Part shown: positions 44,276-53,277 of the stretch, one piece after another
Position numbering within the stretch: the stretch's first letter is position 1
How the letters are laid out: the number at the start of each line of letters is the position of its first letter
Origin: Sphingobacteriales bacterium 44-15
GTDB lineage: Bacteria; Bacteroidota; Bacteroidia; Chitinophagales; Chitinophagaceae
Length of the DNA stretch: 64,000 nt
NCBI GenBank assembly: GCA_001899685.1
Contig: MKWG01000046.1
Span: 62,001-126,000 of the forward strand
Direction: 5' to 3'
Notes under the pieces: generated by a model
What the model saw: only the letters and a program-made list of their open reading frames with translations
Told to the model about the DNA's origin: nothing
The model's database searches: none
Program-made: the position numbers and the translations under genes

Positions 44276-44830
44276 ATGAAAAAAACACTTTTTTTGGCTG
44301 CGCTGGCGGCTATGTTTGCTTCTTGCGGTAATAATGATTCCACTGAAGTTACTACCTCAGATACTGAGGTTGCACTCTCTGATTCGGGAAAAGTTTCTAC
44401 AGTTACTACCACCACAACAACAACTTATACTGCCGAAGATGGCGATGTAATGTGGAAGGACGGGAAGCTGATGGTATACAAAAACGGTGGCTGGGCTGTT
44501 GCGGAAAAAGATATTACCCTGGATGACGGCACTGTAATTTCAGTAAAGGGAAATGTTACCGGCAAAGACGGAAAGATGATCAGCATTAAAGAGGGAGAGT
44601 CGGTAAAGAAAACCGGTCAGTTTTTTGATAAGACCGGCAATGCCATTGCCAACGCCTGGGATGCAACGAAAGAAGGAGCGAAAGATGCCGGCGAAGCTGT
44701 AAAGGAAGGAGCAAAGGATGCTGCCCGTGCCGTAAAGGAAGGCGCTGAAGATGCCGGCAAAGCCATTAAGGAAGGCGCAAAGAAAGCAGGTGACAAAGCA
44801 AAAAAAGTGGTGGATTCCCTGAAGCACTGA
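44276..44830 (+). CDS. DUF6799 lipoprotein with 11-residue helical repeats
   Basis: A 184-residue lipoprotein (MKKTLFLAALAAMFASC, lipid Cys at 17) started at ATG 44276. A Thr-rich linker leads to a DUF6799-like part (DGDVMWKDGKLMVYKNGGWA, TLDDGTVISVKGNVTGKDGK). From about residue 135 there are four or five 11-residue units of the type AxKEGAKDAGE (DATKEGAKDAG, EAVKEGAKDAA, RAVKEGAEDAG, KAIKEGAKKAG), which form a long amphipathic helix as in LEA-like or apolipoprotein-like repeats. A role in envelope stress or membrane contact is possible but unproven. Confidence 0.75.
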   Translation: MKKTLFLAALAAMFASCGNNDSTEVTTSDTEVALSDSGKVSTVTTTTTTTYTAEDGDVMWKDGKLMVYKNGGWAVAEKDITLDDGTVISVKGNVTGKDGKMISIKEGESVKKTGQFFDKTGNAIANAWDATKEGAKDAGEAVKEGAKDAARAVKEGAEDAGKAIKEGAKKAGDKAKKVVDSLKH

Positions 44831-44848
44831 TATAGCACAAATAATGGT

Positions 44849-44890
44849 AAAAGCTGCTGTACGTATATGGATATGTGCAGTAGCTTTTTT
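44849..44890 (+). terminator. Rho-independent terminator
   Basis: AAAAGCTGCTGTAC pairs with GTGCAGTAGCTTTT (two mismatches or wobbles), loop 12 bases, followed by a T6 run and ATTTT. It ends the DUF6799 gene 19 bp after its stop. Confidence 0.75.
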
Positions 44891-44964
44891 ATTTTAATTC
44901 TGTAATAATCCTTTAAATTAGTGCCAGATCAACCTTGTTTTTTAACCTCTTCAACGGTACGGAT

Positions 44965-46113
44965 ATGAAAAAAATTACAATAGTCCTTTGCTGCTGTTTT
45001 GCAATGTTTTTTTGCGGTAAGGCACAGGTAGAACTTTGCCAGGGCGCTTATTTCACAGAAGAGCAGGGGCAGGCATTTTTGGATCAACATATTCCTGCTT
45101 CATTAAGCGACTGGCAACAGCGCGCAGGAGAAATCCGCATGCATATACGTGAAGGTATGGAGATGGGAACCATTCCTCCGGGTCCCGGTACTGCACCAAT
45201 CATCAATGAAAAAAAAGTGATGGATGGCTATACCATAGAAAATGTGGCATTTGAGAGCCTCCCGGGATTTTATGTAACAGGCAACCTGTATCGCCCTGTA
45301 AAAAAGCAAAAATCATATGCAGGTATTCTTTGTCCTCACGGGCATGGTGAAAATCCCACGGGAAGATTCAGGGAGCAGACACAGGTTCGCTGCGCTATGC
45401 TGGCAAAGATGGGCGCTGTTGTTTTTGCCTGGGACATGGTTGGTATGGGAGATTCCAAACAATGCGATCATCACATTGCTAAGGGAGTGAAGCTGCAGAC
45501 CATTAACAGCATGCGTGCACTTGATTTTTTGCTTTCACTTCCCGGTGTTGATCCGCAAAGGATTGGTATGACAGGAGAGTCGGGAGGCGGCACCCAAACA
45601 TTTTTACTTATGGCGCTTGATCAGCGGGTAAAGGTAGCTGTGCCGTGTGTGATGGTCTCTTCTTATTTCTTTGGGGGCTGTTCCTGCGAAAGCGGTATGC
45701 CCATCCATAAAAAGGGCAGCTATCAAACCAATAATGTGGAGATCGCTGCGCTTACTGCACCGAGACCTATGTTGTTGATATCTGACGGCGACGACTGGAC
45801 AAAGCATACACCGGAATCGGAATATCCTTTTATGCAAAAGATATATGCGCTTTATGGCAGGAAAAATACAGTAGCATCTGTTCATCTGGCCGATGAGAAG
45901 CATGATTACGGCCCCTCCAAGCGCAAAGCGATGTATCCTTTTATGGCAAAGTACCTTAAGCTTGACATAAAAGCTGTGGAGGATGCTAATGGGAATATTG
46001 ATGAAAGCAAAATAAAAGTACTGGAACCTTCCGCCCTGCAGGTGTTTACGGAAGCCCATCCCAGGCCGGCAAATGCGGTGCAGGGTGATGAAGCTGTGCT
46101 GAAGCTATTGTGA
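44965..46113 (+). CDS. Exported alpha/beta hydrolase (acetyl-esterase-like)
   Basis: A 382-residue exported enzyme started at ATG 44965, with a signal peptide MKKITIVLCCCFAMFFCGKAQ. The hydrolase core has the oxyanion PHGHGENP, a WDMVGMGDS block, nucleophile Ser in GMTGESGGGTQTF, acid Asp in LISDGDDWT and base His in DEKHDYG. The order and length resemble acetylxylan-esterase/dienelactone-hydrolase-like exported esterases. No glycosidase is adjacent. Confidence 0.85.
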   Translation: MKKITIVLCCCFAMFFCGKAQVELCQGAYFTEEQGQAFLDQHIPASLSDWQQRAGEIRMHIREGMEMGTIPPGPGTAPIINEKKVMDGYTIENVAFESLPGFYVTGNLYRPVKKQKSYAGILCPHGHGENPTGRFREQTQVRCAMLAKMGAVVFAWDMVGMGDSKQCDHHIAKGVKLQTINSMRALDFLLSLPGVDPQRIGMTGESGGGTQTFLLMALDQRVKVAVPCVMVSSYFFGGCSCESGMPIHKKGSYQTNNVEIAALTAPRPMLLISDGDDWTKHTPESEYPFMQKIYALYGRKNTVASVHLADEKHDYGPSKRKAMYPFMAKYLKLDIKAVEDANGNIDESKIKVLEPSALQVFTEAHPRPANAVQGDEAVLKLL

Positions 46114-46179
46114 AGAAGGAAAATAGTGGATATATATTCTGACCTTTCCGACGAAAAATAGGGTATTTCATCACCGTTA

Positions 46180-46462
46180 ATGTTTTGTCTGCCTGACCTG
46201 TTTTTTTAATGCGCAGGCAGCGGTTTCACCCGTGAACCATTTAGGAATAATAGCCAATTACAGTAGTTTTTCATATAGAACAGATAAGATAGACGAAGCT
46301 AACGGGGGTGTGAATGCCGGCGCTCATTTGGTAATGATGTACGAATAGATAGCGGTACCTATACCTATGCTAAGCCTGCGTTCATTGTAAGTACCGGGCT
46401 ACAAGTTTGCAACATCAGGAGGTTTTGCAATATCCTTTATTGTAAATTTTATGGAACTATAG
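46180..46462 (+). pseudogene. Decayed exported beta-rich protein, several frameshifts
   Basis: The 351-bp gap 46114-46464 holds the traces of one plus-strand gene read in three steps. ATG at 46180 begins a signal-peptide-like stretch that needs a frame change to continue as CLTCFFNAQAAVSPVNHLG and IANYSSFSYRTDKIDE, up to a stop after LVMMYE. Changing frame there gives RIDSGTYTYAKPAFIVSTG, and a further change gives GYKFATSGGFAISFIVNF to a stop at 46462. The pieces join smoothly in composition (Sec signal, then aromatic/glycine strands) and look like a small outer-membrane barrel. No single frame is long enough to be a gene. Confidence 0.4.
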
Positions 46463-46464
46463 AT

Positions 46465-47031
46465 TCAAACCCTTAGCCATCCGCGGAATCCTCTTGCTGC
46501 ATAGTAAGATTCAGCGCCATTGTGATACACGAATACAGTATCATACCGCCGGTCACAAAACAATGCACCGCCGAGCTTCCGAATAGGAGAAGGAGTAAGT
46601 ACCCAGCTTGAGGTCTTCAGGTCTAATGCTCCAAACTGCTGCAGTTCCCGGTACTGTTCTTCTGTCAACATCTCAATGCCCATTTCATCTGCCATACCGA
46701 TGGCGCTGTGGGCAGGCTTATGTTCCTTCCTTGATTCCAGCGCTTCGGGGTCGTAGCATATACTGCGGCGGCCTTTGGGTGTTTCAGCGGAGCAATCGTA
46801 AAAAATATATTCGTTCGTTTTTTTATCAATACCCACCACATCCGGTTCTCCACCTGATATTTCCATTTCATTGAGCGACCACAGCTTTCCGGGACTGGCT
46901 TCCAGCTTCGCCTGCACTTTGTTCCATTCAATACCTTTATGACGGTTTTTGTTTTTTTCAAAACGGGTCTGCAGTATGCTGATCAGCTCTGCTGCCTGTG
47001 AAGCGGTGAGTTTGTTTTTACTGGTTTTCAT
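46465..47031 (-). CDS. DUF4256 family protein
   Basis: A 188-residue cytoplasmic protein. The blocks RFEKNKNRHKGIEWNKVQAKLE, LWSLNEMEISGGEPDVVG, FYDCSAETPKGRRSICYD and HNGAESYYAARGFRGWLRV are those of DUF4256, a family of unknown function widely spread in bacteria. It lies 44 bp after the glutathione peroxidase gene on the same strand and is probably co-transcribed with it. Confidence 0.9.
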   Translation of the reverse strand: MKTSKNKLTASQAAELISILQTRFEKNKNRHKGIEWNKVQAKLEASPGKLWSLNEMEISGGEPDVVGIDKKTNEYIFYDCSAETPKGRRSICYDPEALESRKEHKPAHSAIGMADEMGIEMLTEEQYRELQQFGALDLKTSSWVLTPSPIRKLGGALFCDRRYDTVFVYHNGAESYYAARGFRGWLRV

Positions 47032-47075
47032 GATGTATTTGTTTTTGTTTCCCGCGGCGGCCGCTGCGTGAAAAA

Positions 47076-47564
47076 TTATTTCATTTTCAGTAAAGTTACA
47101 ATGTCTTTTTCCAGCGCTGCCGGAGCGGTGGTAGGCGCATACCGTCTATAAGGATTGCCTTCCCGGTCAACGAGGAACTTGGTAAAATTCCATTTGATCC
47201 TGCTCCCGAAAAGCCCCCCGAGCCTGCTCTTAAGATATTTGAATACAGGATGCGTATTTTTCCCGTTAACATCGCATTTTTCTGTAAGGAGAAAAGTGAC
47301 GCCATGATTGATCTTACAGACCTGCTCTACCGTTGCATTGGTTTCCGGCTCCTGCCCGGCAAACTGGTTGCAGGGAAAGCCAAGCACTACAAGCCCCTGG
47401 TCTTTATATTGTTGGTACAGCGTTTCCAGTCCTTCAAACTGTGGTGCAAGCCCGCATTTAGTGGCGGTATTTACAATTAATACCACTTTTCCCTGCAAAT
47501 CTTTAAAGGGAAAAGGTTTGCCTCCGGGTGTCCTTGCTTCCATCTGATAAAAAAGATTATTCAT
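47076..47564 (-). CDS. Glutathione peroxidase-family thiol peroxidase
   Basis: A 162-residue peroxidase that reduces hydroperoxides, in bacteria usually with thioredoxin rather than glutathione. The active site shows VNTATKCGLAPQF with the peroxidatic Cys at 37, then FPCNQFAGQEP with a second Cys and Gln, and the late IKWNFTKFLVD with the Trp-Asn pair, which completes the Cys-Gln-Trp-Asn set. It is divergent from proB. A perfect TATTTTTG box ends only five bases before its ATG, which suggests a leaderless transcript. Confidence 0.94.
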   Translation of the reverse strand: MNNLFYQMEARTPGGKPFPFKDLQGKVVLIVNTATKCGLAPQFEGLETLYQQYKDQGLVVLGFPCNQFAGQEPETNATVEQVCKINHGVTFLLTEKCDVNGKNTHPVFKYLKSRLGGLFGSRIKWNFTKFLVDREGNPYRRYAPTTAPAALEKDIVTLLKMK

Positions 47565-47569
47565 GACCG

Positions 47570-47577
47570 CAAAAATA
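47570..47577 (-). promoter_or_regulatory. Putative -7 box of gpx, directly before the start codon
   Basis: On the minus strand TATTTTTG (exact TAnnTTTG) is followed by five bases and then ATG. With transcription starting 5-7 bases after the box, the RNA would begin at or inside the start codon. Confidence 0.4.
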
Positions 47578-47638
47578 GCGCAGTATTACCGCTGCACTCT
47601 AATTTTTCTTCTCCCGAGCATTCTTCCGTTCTCCTCCG

Positions 47639-47646
47639 TATTTTTG
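47639..47646 (+). promoter_or_regulatory. Putative -7 box of proB
   Basis: TATTTTTG, an exact TAnnTTTG match, 28 bp upstream of the proB start. The -33 element is not clear. Confidence 0.45.
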
Positions 47647-47674
47647 CGCTCAATTTTACCGGGGAGACCGTTTT

Positions 47675-48709
47675 ATGCAAAAAAAAGTTTTGGTAATAAA
47701 GCTCGGCACGGCAGTGATCACAGATAAGGAAGGAAAGATAGACCAGGCAGTAATAAAAAAAATTGCGGCTGAGGTGGCGGTATTGAGTCAGTCTTATCAT
47801 GTGGTGCTGGTATCAAGCGGCGCAGTAGGCAGCGGAAAGTCTTTTTTTAAAAATTACAAAGGCTCTATTACAGAGCGGAAAGCTGCTGCTGCTGTGGGCA
47901 ATCCTATGCTCATACAGTTGTATCATAAATATTTTTCCAAATACAATATCACGGTAGCGCAGGCTTTGTGTGAAAGGCATCATTTTTCCAACCGCAAACA
48001 ATTTTTGCAGTTGAAAGAAACCTTCCATGAATTCTGGCAAAATGATATACTGCCCGTTGTCAATGAAAATGATCTTGTAAGCAATATAGAGCTCAAATTT
48101 TCCGACAATGATGAGCTGGCTACTTTGATCGCCATCGGTTTCGATGCCGATACGCTTATCATCTGCACTTCAGCCGGCGGGTTGCTCAATAATGATAAGC
48201 AGGTGATCCCGTATGTGGATAAAATTGACGCCACCATTTTAGGCTTTGTAAACAAAGAAAAGAGCAGCGTGGGGCTGGGGGGGATGCTTTCCAAGCTGAC
48301 TTCCACTAAGCTGGCGGCTTCCTTAGGAATAAGAGTTGTTATCTGCGGGCTTGGAGGGACATTACCATTAGGGAATGCCCTGGAAGGCAGGGCAGGAAGC
48401 ACTTTTGCCCCCAAGTCCTCGAATCTCAAAGCCCGTCAGAAATGGCTCGCCAGCGGCTCTATTACGATTGGCGGCATCGCTGTTGATAAAGGCGCATCAA
48501 AGGCATTGCACAACAGGAAGAGCCTGCTCACTGTCGGCATAAGAAAAGTAAATGGTAACTTCGTTGCAGGTGAAGTAGTTCAGTTGCTTAATGAAGAAGG
48601 GACAATCATGGGAGTGGCCAAAGCACGGATAAGCAGTGCGGAGATCAATCAACAGATTGCCCATAAAAATATAATTGCCGCCCATGCGGACGATATCGTG
48701 ATCTTTTAA
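47675..48709 (+). CDS. proB: Glutamate 5-kinase
   Basis: First step of proline synthesis: ATP-dependent phosphorylation of glutamate. The 344-residue protein has the amino-acid-kinase N-terminus (VLVIKLGTAVITD), VVLVSSGAVGSGK, the VVNENDLVS and FSDNDELATLIA blocks, GLGGMLSKLTSTKLAASLG, and a C-terminal PUA domain (KGASKALHNRKSLLTVGIRKVNG). proA follows after 13 bp, so both pathway steps are made from one transcript. Confidence 0.95.
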   Translation: MQKKVLVIKLGTAVITDKEGKIDQAVIKKIAAEVAVLSQSYHVVLVSSGAVGSGKSFFKNYKGSITERKAAAAVGNPMLIQLYHKYFSKYNITVAQALCERHHFSNRKQFLQLKETFHEFWQNDILPVVNENDLVSNIELKFSDNDELATLIAIGFDADTLIICTSAGGLLNNDKQVIPYVDKIDATILGFVNKEKSSVGLGGMLSKLTSTKLAASLGIRVVICGLGGTLPLGNALEGRAGSTFAPKSSNLKARQKWLASGSITIGGIAVDKGASKALHNRKSLLTVGIRKVNGNFVAGEVVQLLNEEGTIMGVAKARISSAEINQQIAHKNIIAAHADDIVIF

Positions 48710-48722
48710 TATTCTATATATA

Positions 48723-49964
48723 ATGAGCAGTACGCTATCATTGATCAAAAAAGCATATAAAGCAGCGCCGGCGCTGAGGGCGGTGGAAGATAAGCTGTTG
48801 AAAAAGACCCTGCTGATGATCGCCGATGAACTGGAGAAACAGCAGGAGGCACTATTGAAAGCAAACCGCAAGGATGTGGCTAAGCAGGATCCTGCCAACC
48901 CCCGTACAGACAGGCTGAGGCTCGATCCGCAGCGCATAAAGAATATTGCCGCCAGTATCAGGAAAGTAAGCAGGCTTCCCAACCCTTCCAACCAGATCAT
49001 TGAACGCAAAAAATTGCCTAACGGGTTGTTGCTCGAAAAAAGATCCGTTCCTCTTGGAGTAGTGGGAGCGGTATTTGAATCAAGACCTAATGTAGTATTT
49101 GATATAGCGGTGCTTTGTCTCCGCAGTGGTAATGCGTGCGTATTAAAAGGAAGCAGTGAAGCAGCGCATAGCAATATAGCTGCCGTAAGCATCATACATG
49201 CTGTGCTCAAAAAAAATAACCTGCCGCCGGAAGTGGTCACCCTGCTGTCGCCCGAACGCGAAACCGTGCAGGAACTATTTACCGCCACGCAGTATGTGGA
49301 CGTGCTTATTCCCCGCGGCTCCGACAGCCTGATCAGCTATGTGAGAAAAAACAGTCTCGTTCCCGTAATTGAAACGGGCGCAGGCGTTTGCCATGTGTAT
49401 GTGGAAGAAAAGGCAGATCTGCCTAAAGCGGAAAAAATTGTGGTAAATGCAAAAGTGTCTCGTCCTTCTGTATGCAATGCCATGGATGCGCTGCTGGTAG
49501 ACAAAAAAGTAGCGCCTGCATTTCTCTCAATGCTGAAGCCTGATTTTGAAAAATACAAAGTGGAGGTTTTGGCCGATGATGCAGCGTATAAATTATTAAA
49601 GGGATATCCGTTCCTCAAAAAAGCGGCTCCTGCAGATTTCGGAAAAGAGTTTCTTGATCTGCGCTGCGCCGTTAAAGTGGTGGATAATATCGGCGAAGCG
49701 CTTGAGCATATCCGTGAACATTCCACCAAACACTCGGAAGCCATAGTGACAGAAGATAAAAAGCAGGCTGAATTATTTTTGCGGGAGGTAGATGCGGCCG
49801 CCGTATATCACAATGCATCTACGAGGTTTACCGACGGCGAGGAATTCGGACTTGGTGCAGAGATCGGTATTTCCACTCAGAAGCTGCATGCACGCGGGCC
49901 CTTCGCACTCGAAAAGCTGGTAACGGAGAAATGGGTATTGAGAGGTAACGGGCAGGTGAGATAA
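48723..49964 (+). CDS. proA: Gamma-glutamyl phosphate reductase
   Basis: Second step of proline synthesis: NADPH-dependent reduction of glutamyl phosphate to the semialdehyde. The 413-residue protein has the aldehyde-dehydrogenase fold with PLGVVGAVFESRPNV, LKGSSEAAHSN, IPRGSDSLI, PVIETGAGVCHVY and the catalytic Cys C251 in RPSVCNAMDALLV. C-terminal GAEIGISTQKLHARGP is also typical. Full length for the family. Confidence 0.96.
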   Translation: MSSTLSLIKKAYKAAPALRAVEDKLLKKTLLMIADELEKQQEALLKANRKDVAKQDPANPRTDRLRLDPQRIKNIAASIRKVSRLPNPSNQIIERKKLPNGLLLEKRSVPLGVVGAVFESRPNVVFDIAVLCLRSGNACVLKGSSEAAHSNIAAVSIIHAVLKKNNLPPEVVTLLSPERETVQELFTATQYVDVLIPRGSDSLISYVRKNSLVPVIETGAGVCHVYVEEKADLPKAEKIVVNAKVSRPSVCNAMDALLVDKKVAPAFLSMLKPDFEKYKVEVLADDAAYKLLKGYPFLKKAAPADFGKEFLDLRCAVKVVDNIGEALEHIREHSTKHSEAIVTEDKKQAELFLREVDAAAVYHNASTRFTDGEEFGLGAEIGISTQKLHARGPFALEKLVTEKWVLRGNGQVR

Positions 49965-50039
49965 AGCATGAGGTACTGAAAAGGTCTGTTTAAAGCAAAG
50001 TGATAGCAGGTTAATGAAACAAACTTTGATTTTCAATTT

Positions 50040-50075
50040 TTTCATTGCATACCTTGCTTCCTTTGCGTGAAAAGT
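50040..50075. repeat. Intergenic repeat words, CCTTGCTTCCTTTGCGTG type
   Basis: CATACCTTGCTTCCTTTGCGTGAAAAG, the T-rich complement of the ACGCAAAG words at 3021-3060, stands in the gap between proA and the tagaturonate reductase gene. Confidence 0.4.
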
Positions 50076-50100
50076 ATTCATCCAAACTGTATATTCAATA

Positions 50101-51570
50101 ATGATCTTAAGTAAAGCTACACTTCCCGACATTGCCGCGTCAACTGTTCAAAAGCCGGCGAAAGAATTGCTCAATTTACCTGAAAAAGTATTGCAGTTCG
50201 GAACAGGCGTGCTGCTGCGCGGGCTTCCCGATTTTTTTATTGACAAAGCCAATAAGCAGGGCGTTTTCAATGGCAGGGTAGTGGTGGTGAAGTCCACAGA
50301 CTCCGGTGGCGCTGACGCTTTTGACAAGCAGGATGGATTGTATACCATCTGTGTGCAGGGGATAGACAAGGGCAAAAAAGTAGAAGAGAATATTATTGCC
50401 GGGGCCATCAGCCGAGTGCTGTCTGTCAGGCAGCACTGGAAAGATATTCTGCAAACGGCATATAACCCCGAAATGCAGATCATTATTTCCAATACTACCG
50501 AAGTGGGCATTACATTGTTAGAAGAAGATATTCACCAGCAGCCCCCGGCTTCGTTCCCGGCAAAGTTGCTGGCGTTTTTATACGAGCGCTATAAAGCCTG
50601 CCAGGGAAGCGCTGAAGGAGGCATGATCGTTATCCCCACAGAGCTGATCGTGGGTAATGGGGATAAACTGTTGACCATAGTGCTTCAACTGGCGGCTTAC
50701 AACAAGCTGGATGCAGCTTTTACAGATTGGCTGAAATCGCATAACCATTTCTGCAATTCGCTGGTAGACCGTATTGTGCCGGGAAAACCAGATGCTGCTG
50801 CAAAATCTGCCATTGAGGCTGCGCTCGGTTACCAGGACGACCTGCTCATTATGTGTGAAGTATACCGGTTGTGGGCCATTGAAGGCGATGAAAAAGTGAA
50901 GCAGGTGCTGAGTTTTGCAAAATGCGACGATGGCGTTATCATCGCTCCTGATATTGAAATGTACCGTGAGCTTAAGCTGCGCCTGCTCAATGGCACGCAT
51001 ACCCTGAGCTGCGGGCTGGCTTTTCTTTCCGGCTTTCAAACCGTAAAGGAAGCCATGGCTGATCCTTTGTTTGGCAGCTTTGTGCAGGATATCATGTTGC
51101 ATGAAATTGCACCTGCTATTCCTGCAAAGGTTGATCCTGTTACTGCAGAGCAATTTGGGATGCAGGTATTGGACCGGTTCAGGAATCCTTTTATCAATCA
51201 CCAGTGGATCAGCATCACCATGCAGTACAGCTCAAAAATGAAGATGCGGGTAATACCGGTATTATTAAAGTATTATACGGAGTTTAATAAGACGCCTGCC
51301 GGTATAGCAAAGGGGTTCGCGGCTTTTCTTGCCTTTATGAAACCGGTGAAGAAAGACGGGAATGTTTTTTATGGCGAACGGAACGGGCAGCATTATCCCA
51401 TCAATGATGATAATGCGGCTTATTTCTATGAGCAGTGGCAAAAGCATGAAGTATCAGGGCTGGTTCCCGCTGTTTTGTCCGATTTGACATTATGGGGGAC
51501 CGATCTTACAAAACTGCCGGGTTTCGCTGGTGCAGTTTCAGATAATATGCTCCAAATAACAAAGAAATGA
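50101..51570 (+). CDS. uxaB: Tagaturonate reductase (altronate oxidoreductase)
   Basis: NADH-dependent reduction of tagaturonate to altronate in galacturonate breakdown. The 489-residue protein has the mannitol-dehydrogenase-family Rossmann start (KVLQFGTGVLLRGLPDFFIDKAN), VVVVKSTDSGGADAFDKQDGLYT, the MQIIISNTTEVGI block, the CNSLVDRIVPG motif and a helical C-terminal domain with the catalytic Lys region ELKLRLLNGTHT. It stands alone here; uxaA, uxaC and the KDG pathway genes are not in the window. Confidence 0.9.
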   Translation: MILSKATLPDIAASTVQKPAKELLNLPEKVLQFGTGVLLRGLPDFFIDKANKQGVFNGRVVVVKSTDSGGADAFDKQDGLYTICVQGIDKGKKVEENIIAGAISRVLSVRQHWKDILQTAYNPEMQIIISNTTEVGITLLEEDIHQQPPASFPAKLLAFLYERYKACQGSAEGGMIVIPTELIVGNGDKLLTIVLQLAAYNKLDAAFTDWLKSHNHFCNSLVDRIVPGKPDAAAKSAIEAALGYQDDLLIMCEVYRLWAIEGDEKVKQVLSFAKCDDGVIIAPDIEMYRELKLRLLNGTHTLSCGLAFLSGFQTVKEAMADPLFGSFVQDIMLHEIAPAIPAKVDPVTAEQFGMQVLDRFRNPFINHQWISITMQYSSKMKMRVIPVLLKYYTEFNKTPAGIAKGFAAFLAFMKPVKKDGNVFYGERNGQHYPINDDNAAYFYEQWQKHEVSGLVPAVLSDLTLWGTDLTKLPGFAGAVSDNMLQITKK

Positions 51571-51606
51571 TGCAATAGCATCACTTTCCGTTATTGTTCA
51601 TTTTTA

Positions 51607-52101
51607 TTATGCAGTTTCAATATATCCGTAAAATGTAACAGGCTGCCTGTCATTCCCTGTTACCTGCAATGTTGCATTACCATTATCCTGCACATTCAGG
51701 GTAAACTCTCTTACTGATCTTACATCTTTCGGTTTGATAGAGATAGTCCAGCCTTTTTTACGGTCTTCGCTGGCACTGTAAGTAAAGTCTTTTGAGGTAA
51801 ATCTTAGGGGGCCTTCCATCGGGTCCAGCAGCGGCATATAAATCCTGCCCATATAAGGCAGAAAACTGGTTATCTCATTATCTGATATAGTCAGGTCATA
51901 TACTCCGTTCAACTGCCTTGTGATACCGGTCATCGGCACCATGGATTGTGCCCTGAAAGTATAATTTTTTCCGTCTATTGCATTTTGGATCACCTCAACC
52001 TCTTTTGCCTTTTTCGCTTCCTTGCTGCTCTGCGCTTCTGTGTTTACCTGTATCGCTAACAGAAGTAGCCCGGTAAGCAGGTATTTCAATATATTTTTCA
52101 T
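51607..52101 (-). CDS. DUF4251 exported protein
   Basis: A 164-residue exported protein started at ATG 52101, with signal peptide MKNILKYLLTGLLLLAIQVNTEAQ; an ATG at 52122 adds seven residues without improving it. The body (AIDGKNYTFRAQSMVPMTGITRQL, VYDLTISDNEITSFLPYMGRIY and DVRSVREFTLNVQDNGNATLQV) matches DUF4251, a Bacteroidota family of unknown function. Convergent with uxaB across a 36-bp gap. Confidence 0.88.
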   Translation of the reverse strand: MKNILKYLLTGLLLLAIQVNTEAQSSKEAKKAKEVEVIQNAIDGKNYTFRAQSMVPMTGITRQLNGVYDLTISDNEITSFLPYMGRIYMPLLDPMEGPLRFTSKDFTYSASEDRKKGWTISIKPKDVRSVREFTLNVQDNGNATLQVTGNDRQPVTFYGYIETA

Positions 52102-52317
52102 CTTGTATCTTGTTTTATGCACATTGGATATATTACGAGGGGCTTCGTTTAAAGCCTGTTGTTCAAAGAAATCTTAAAATTTCACTTCTGTTTACTCAGG
52201 GGTTAATAGCTAAAAAATAGCGGTAAAAACCAGAAATATGCACTCGGCTTTACTTCAATGACAGAATAAGACCGTCCCTTTGGCCGGTTTCTGAAATTTG
52301 CATTGTATTATTGCCGG

Positions 52318-53223
52318 ATGTCAAACTTCCTGCTGATCGGATTATGCATCCTTGCCGGTTACCTGTTGCAGCGTTCGGGGAAATTGCCTGCAGACAGCTT
52401 TAAGGCGGTCAATGCCTGGATCATTAATCTTGCACTGCCGGGAGTGTCTTTCAAATTCCTTCCTCATATACATTGGGACAAGACACTGCTGCTGCCAGTG
52501 CTGATGCCTGTGGTAGTGTGGGTAACAGCATGGGTGTATATCACTGTGTATGCAGGTAAAAAAACTGACAAACGCACAAGAGCAGGGTTATTACTGACTA
52601 CCGGTCTGTCAAATACTTCTTTTGTCGGCTTTCCGCTTGTGATAGCCTATTTTTCCAGCGCTGAATTGAGCATAGCGGTTATCTGCGACCAGGTTTCGTT
52701 TCTTTTATTGGCTACCGTAGGCGTTGTTACAGCCTTACGCGCTTCGGGCGAAGAAGGTATAGCTCCAGCGATGCTGGCCCGGCGCATCATCAGCTTTCCC
52801 CCCTTTATAGCATGTGTGCTGGCGCTTATTTTGCCGGCTTTTGCTGATCTTTCTTTTGTAGACCCGCTGTTTGATATACTGGCAGCGACTATTGCGCCAC
52901 TTGCGTTATTCTCAATAGGCCTGCAGATCAGGTTTGAAGGATGGCAGGATGAGATCAAGCATATTAAATATGCCTTGTTTTTTAAGCTGCTTATTGCTCC
53001 GGCTATCATTTTTATGATCGCCTGGCTGGTCAATATGAAAAATATACAATCTCAGATCAGCATATTCGAGTCCGCCATGCCTCCTTTTCTTACCTCAGGG
53101 ATTATTGCTTCACAGTATGATCTCAACCCGCGGCTGACAAATCTTGTTATTGGCCTAGGTATCCTGCTTTCTTTTCTTACCACCGGGGTATGGTACTGGC
53201 TGATACAGGTATGTTTTGCCTGA
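52318..53223 (+). CDS. AEC-family transporter
   Basis: A 301-residue inner-membrane protein of the auxin-efflux-carrier family, started at ATG 52318. About ten hydrophobic helices are present in the two-repeat layout, with the family LINLALPGVSFKFL-like region (NAWIINLALPGVSF), a GLSNTSFVGFPLV crossover in the first half and a SAMPPFLTSGIIASQYDL crossover in the second. Bacterial members move malate or other carboxylates. Single gene. Confidence 0.88.
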   Translation: MSNFLLIGLCILAGYLLQRSGKLPADSFKAVNAWIINLALPGVSFKFLPHIHWDKTLLLPVLMPVVVWVTAWVYITVYAGKKTDKRTRAGLLLTTGLSNTSFVGFPLVIAYFSSAELSIAVICDQVSFLLLATVGVVTALRASGEEGIAPAMLARRIISFPPFIACVLALILPAFADLSFVDPLFDILAATIAPLALFSIGLQIRFEGWQDEIKHIKYALFFKLLIAPAIIFMIAWLVNMKNIQSQISIFESAMPPFLTSGIIASQYDLNPRLTNLVIGLGILLSFLTTGVWYWLIQVCFA

Positions 53224-53277
53224 ACTAATGTTGTGTTGACACTAATTTGTCGTATTTCCTTGTGAGAAGCGAGACTT

